From CAYMGM01 sp964390005 (GTDB taxonomy: Bacteria > Pseudomonadota > Alphaproteobacteria > UBA9219), in NCBI GenBank assembly GCA_964390005.1, contig CAYMGM010000010.1, positions 1 through 62,452 of the forward strand: a stretch of 62,452 nt of DNA, given 5' to 3'. The position numbers and the translations under genes are program-made. Below, piece by piece: positions 59,682 to 62,452 of this stretch. How positions within the stretch are numbered: position 1 is the stretch's first letter; every line of letters begins with the position of its first letter. The notes under the pieces were generated by a model. The model worked only from the letters and a program-made list of their open reading frames with translations, was not told the DNA's origin and did not search any database.

Positions 59682-62405
59682 ATGGAGCACAACATGTCCA
59701 ATACACACCATACACCATTAAAGACAATCGCTCAAGACGAAGTTAGGACACGGAACAATGATGATGTGCCCATAATGTATGCCGAGGGCACCAGCCATGA
59801 CCTCGCTACTGCAACAAACAAAGTTCTAACTTGGGGAGAATTTATTAGAAAGTTGTCCACCCCGAAAGTTACAAAAGAGACACGAGGGAACTTTGATGCG
59901 CTGCCTCCATCACAGCAAACAAAACTAAAGGCCCTGCCAGGGTGGTTCTTAGGCGGACCTTGCAAAAACAAGAGGAGATCTCGCGAGAATGTTCGACCCC
60001 GCCGGACAATAACGCTGGATATTGATCGAGCTACACCAGACATCTTCGCTGACCTTATCGAAGGAAAGGCCGATCTGAATCAATATGAGTTTTTTCTTCA
60101 CACGACGCGGAAACACAGATCGGATGCCCCTCGTATAAGAATCGTTATTCTTTGCTCGAGACGGGTAACACCAGATGAGTATGGAACCGTTGTACGCATT
60201 TTGTGCTTCTATTTTAGCGGAAAGAAAAGCCCAATACCGCTGGTAGATAAAGCTTCATCAAATGTCGCGCAGATGATGTTCTTTCCATCCATTTCGAAAG
60301 ATGGCGAATTTCGAACTCATCGCAATGAGGGAGCGCGGCTTGATCCTGATGCGCTTTTGGAACGATACAAAGAGGAATTCGGGGATTGGAAAGATCCGTC
60401 AAACTTACCCCTTTTCGAGGGGGAAGCTCAACCTCATGAGTATAAGAAAGCGGCTGATCCAAGACAAAAACGCGGCCCAGTTGGCATATGGTGTCGGGCC
60501 AACGATATTGAAACAGTGATGCAGGAGCATATAGGGGGGGTGTATGTGCCCGAAGACATTTCCTCAAAAACCCCACGATATACCTATGCTGCTGGGTCCT
60601 CTTCTGCTGGGGCGGTAGTTTACAACAACGGGGGGCATCTCTATTCTTACCACGGTACAGATCCATGCAATCATCAACTTGTGAATTCGTTTGACCTGAC
60701 ACGCATTCACAAATTCGGACATTTAGACGATGCATACGACTCTGACGTGTTTGTAACCCATCTCCCATCTTACAATGCGATGCTGCGGTACGCAGAAGAA
60801 GACGTGAATTATCAACGACAGGCGCTTGAAGAGAGAGAAAATCTTGTAAATGCCTTTGATGACGATATCGCCTGTGAAGAAGCAACCATTTCGCCCGATG
60901 GCATCCCTTCCGTTAACGGCTGGGAGGAACCGCAAGAAATAATCCAGTCATACCCTGAAATGGACTTCCCAGTAAGCGCTTTACCCACAATATTAAAGAA
61001 AGCAGTGGTCGAGGTCCAAGGTTTTACCCAAGCGCCTATGCCTCTTGTTGCCGCTTCGGCCCTCTCTGCTCTCTCCCTAGCTGTACAATCATTAGTTGAT
61101 GTAAAGCGTGCGGAACGGCTAACGGGTCCAACAAGCTTGTTTCTCCTGACAATTGCAGACAGTGGGGAAAGGAAGTCGTCCTGCGACAAGTTTTTTACGG
61201 CCCCCGTTGTGCAGTTCGAAGAAGAAAAAAGGCATGAACAAAAAGAAGCGATTGCGAGGTACAAGGCCGAACACGCAACATGGGAAGCAAAGAAGGCAGG
61301 TATAAATGCAAAAATCCGTAAAGCTGCTTCGGGAGAAGATATCGGATCAATTGAGGCGTTACAGGAGGAGTTATTCAAACTTGAGCAAAACGAACCAGTT
61401 TCGCCAAGATATCCCAAATTGGTTCGATGTGACGAAACGCAAGAAAGCTTGGGATGGGGGCTGGCAAATGATTGGCCCTCAACAGGAATAATCTCAAATG
61501 AAGGGGGTGCAGTTTTTGGCTCACATTCGATGGGGGACGACAGCGTCATGAGAACCCTGTCTCTACAAAACACGTTATGGGATGGTGGGTCCTCTTCTGT
61601 TGGGAGGAGAACAACAGAATCCTATTCTGTTTATGGAGCAAGGCTCACTGTTGCGCTTCAGGTCCAGGAGGCAACATTTAGAAGCTTTATCGATAGGTCT
61701 AAAGACCTCCCCAGAGGCTCCGGATTTCTTGCGCGTTTTTTGATCTGCAGACCCCAAACAACCCAAGGGACTCGTTTTTTCAAAAAAGCTCCGCCTAGCT
61801 GGCCTTCAGTTACAAGATATAATAAGGCCATTTATGGGTTGTTGCAAAAGGAACAACCTTTAACTGAAGAAGGGAGGCTCACCCCTCAATTGCTGTCCAT
61901 GTCAACTGAATGCGAAGAACTTTGGGTGCAATTTCATAATAAGATCGAGGCTAAATTAATCCCCGGCGGGGATCTTGACTCTCTTCGTGATGTTGCCTCC
62001 AAAACCGCAGATAACGCGGCACGTCTTTCGGCGCTCTTTCACATGCTCGAAAGCAGTGAATTTGAGGATATTAGGGCCGATAGTTTCAATAAAGCATCCC
62101 AAATTGCCGAATGGTATCTTTGGGAAGCTAAACGCTTTTTGGAAGAGCTTGCTGTTCCTCAAGAGCTTGCAGATGCAGTTCAACTGGATAACTGGCTCAG
62201 CTTGCGGTGTAAGGCCGATAAGAGCAATTACTTGAAGCGACGGGATATTCAGCGAAATGTGGTCCCGACGCGATTGCGCAAAGATGGGCGAAGGCTCACT
62301 CAGGCACTAGTAATGCTAGAAAGCATGGCCCGACTAAAAGTTGTGTCTCACGGGAAAAGCAAGCTTGTATTTGTAAATCCGTCTCTTCTTGAAAGGGATA
62401 ATTAA
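59682..62405 (+). CDS. DUF3987-type replication protein with primase-like N-terminus
   Basis: A 907-residue protein, probably the replication protein of the element. The N-terminal half (RTITLDIDRATPDIFADL, YEFFLHTTRKHRSDAPRIRI) looks like an archaeo-eukaryotic-type primase as in phage and satellite proteins. The C-terminal half is DUF3987-like helicase: MPLVAASALSALSLAVQSLV, a degenerate P-loop in LTIADSGERKSSCDKFF, a Walker B-type region near TGIISNEGGAVFGSHSM, and DLPRGSGFLARFLICRPQTT. Start: the earliest ATG at 59682 (MEHNMSN), or ATG 59694. It is intact. Confidence 0.82.
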   Translation: MEHNMSNTHHTPLKTIAQDEVRTRNNDDVPIMYAEGTSHDLATATNKVLTWGEFIRKLSTPKVTKETRGNFDALPPSQQTKLKALPGWFLGGPCKNKRRSRENVRPRRTITLDIDRATPDIFADLIEGKADLNQYEFFLHTTRKHRSDAPRIRIVILCSRRVTPDEYGTVVRILCFYFSGKKSPIPLVDKASSNVAQMMFFPSISKDGEFRTHRNEGARLDPDALLERYKEEFGDWKDPSNLPLFEGEAQPHEYKKAADPRQKRGPVGIWCRANDIETVMQEHIGGVYVPEDISSKTPRYTYAAGSSSAGAVVYNNGGHLYSYHGTDPCNHQLVNSFDLTRIHKFGHLDDAYDSDVFVTHLPSYNAMLRYAEEDVNYQRQALEERENLVNAFDDDIACEEATISPDGIPSVNGWEEPQEIIQSYPEMDFPVSALPTILKKAVVEVQGFTQAPMPLVAASALSALSLAVQSLVDVKRAERLTGPTSLFLLTIADSGERKSSCDKFFTAPVVQFEEEKRHEQKEAIARYKAEHATWEAKKAGINAKIRKAASGEDIGSIEALQEELFKLEQNEPVSPRYPKLVRCDETQESLGWGLANDWPSTGIISNEGGAVFGSHSMGDDSVMRTLSLQNTLWDGGSSSVGRRTTESYSVYGARLTVALQVQEATFRSFIDRSKDLPRGSGFLARFLICRPQTTQGTRFFKKAPPSWPSVTRYNKAIYGLLQKEQPLTEEGRLTPQLLSMSTECEELWVQFHNKIEAKLIPGGDLDSLRDVASKTADNAARLSALFHMLESSEFEDIRADSFNKASQIAEWYLWEAKRFLEELAVPQELADAVQLDNWLSLRCKADKSNYLKRRDIQRNVVPTRLRKDGRRLTQALVMLESMARLKVVSHGKSKLVFVNPSLLERDN

Positions 62406-62415
62406 CTCGCTAAAC

Positions 62416-62432
62416 CCCCAGCTCTGCTGGGG
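62416..62432. terminator. Hairpin after the DUF3987 gene
   Basis: CCCCAGC (62416-62422), loop TCT, GCTGGGG (62426-62432). No T tail follows, so it is a stem-loop of uncertain role rather than a proven terminator. Confidence 0.4.
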
Positions 62433-62452
62433 CGACTAAAGGAAGTTGTACG

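Larger units (their letters stand above)
56910..62452 (+). mobile_element. Left end of an integrated element at tRNA-Leu(CAA)
   Basis: The order tRNA-Leu, P4-type integrase, regulators, AlpA-like gene, DUF3987 replication gene is typical of integrative elements and phage satellites. The cargo from 58.3 kb on is visibly more AT-rich than the chromosome. The other end (repeat of the tRNA 3' part) lies outside the window, so the size is unknown. Confidence 0.85.

Overview
The window is bacterial chromosome from a flagellated alphaproteobacterium. The signs are the flagellar genes fliX and flbY, a MotE-type protein, a DUF6468 protein, a short HprK, a MaoC-phosphotransacetylase fusion, a lysA-DUF4175 pair, and flagellar promoters with a perfect sigma-54 consensus plus one CtrA-like site. 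Genus cannot be fixed from sequence alone; coding is dense and moderately GC-rich, and a Rhodospirillales-like or Micavibrio-like lineage would fit.

Layout. 1-452: REP hairpins and an imperfect direct duplication downstream of gyrB. 453-6.6 kb (minus): gyrB, two paralogous proteins of unknown function with an almost identical cysteine-containing C-terminal tag, then xseB-ispA. 6.6-8.9 kb: a membrane protein, a DUF523 protein and a secreted protein. 8.9-17.2 kb: flagellar cluster 1, with flgF-flgG-flgA-flgH on the minus strand diverging from fliL-fliM-DUF6468-motE-cheY-cheZ on the plus strand. 17.2-20.7 kb: short hprK, a structured intergenic stretch, a radical SAM lysine-aminomutase-like gene and purH. 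20.9-29 kb (plus): a hypothetical gene, ruvCAB, ybgC and tolQRAB, then pal behind a strong hairpin. 29-33.2 kb: a SufT-like gene, an alpha/beta hydrolase and pepN. 33.2-36.7 kb (minus): a four-gene MCE/Mla-type lipid transport operon. 36.8-43.9 kb: trpS, a small membrane protein, ackA with the maoC-pta fusion, and a ruvX-hemG-NDUFA9-like cluster ending in a possible 32-residue membrane peptide. 44-46.9 kb: gatC-gatA (no gatB), a secreted protein and dksA. 47-52.6 kb: flagellar cluster 2, with fliX (minus) diverging from flgI-flgJ/cheL-flbY-fliK-flgD. 52.6-56.7 kb: a TlpA-like gene, lptM, lysA and a DUF4175 gene. 56.8 kb to the end: tRNA-Leu(CAA) followed directly by a P4-type integrase and AT-richer cargo (a two-HTH protein, an AlpA-like protein and a DUF3987 replication protein). 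This is the left end of an integrated element that runs out of the window.

How the genes work together. The two flagellar clusters encode rod, P-ring and L-ring assembly, hook capping and length control, switch and chemotaxis output. Each has a sigma-54 promoter (TTGGCACG-N4-TTGCT) in its divergent intergenic region, and fliX, a known regulator of sigma-54 flagellar transcription in Caulobacter, lies beside flgI, so both may share one checkpoint. The Tol-Pal and MCE operons maintain the envelope.

The least explained items are the tagged paralogue pair at 3.0-5.2 kb, the structured gap at 17.65-17.9 kb, the HTH protein in the integrated element, and the microprotein beside the NDUFA9-like gene.
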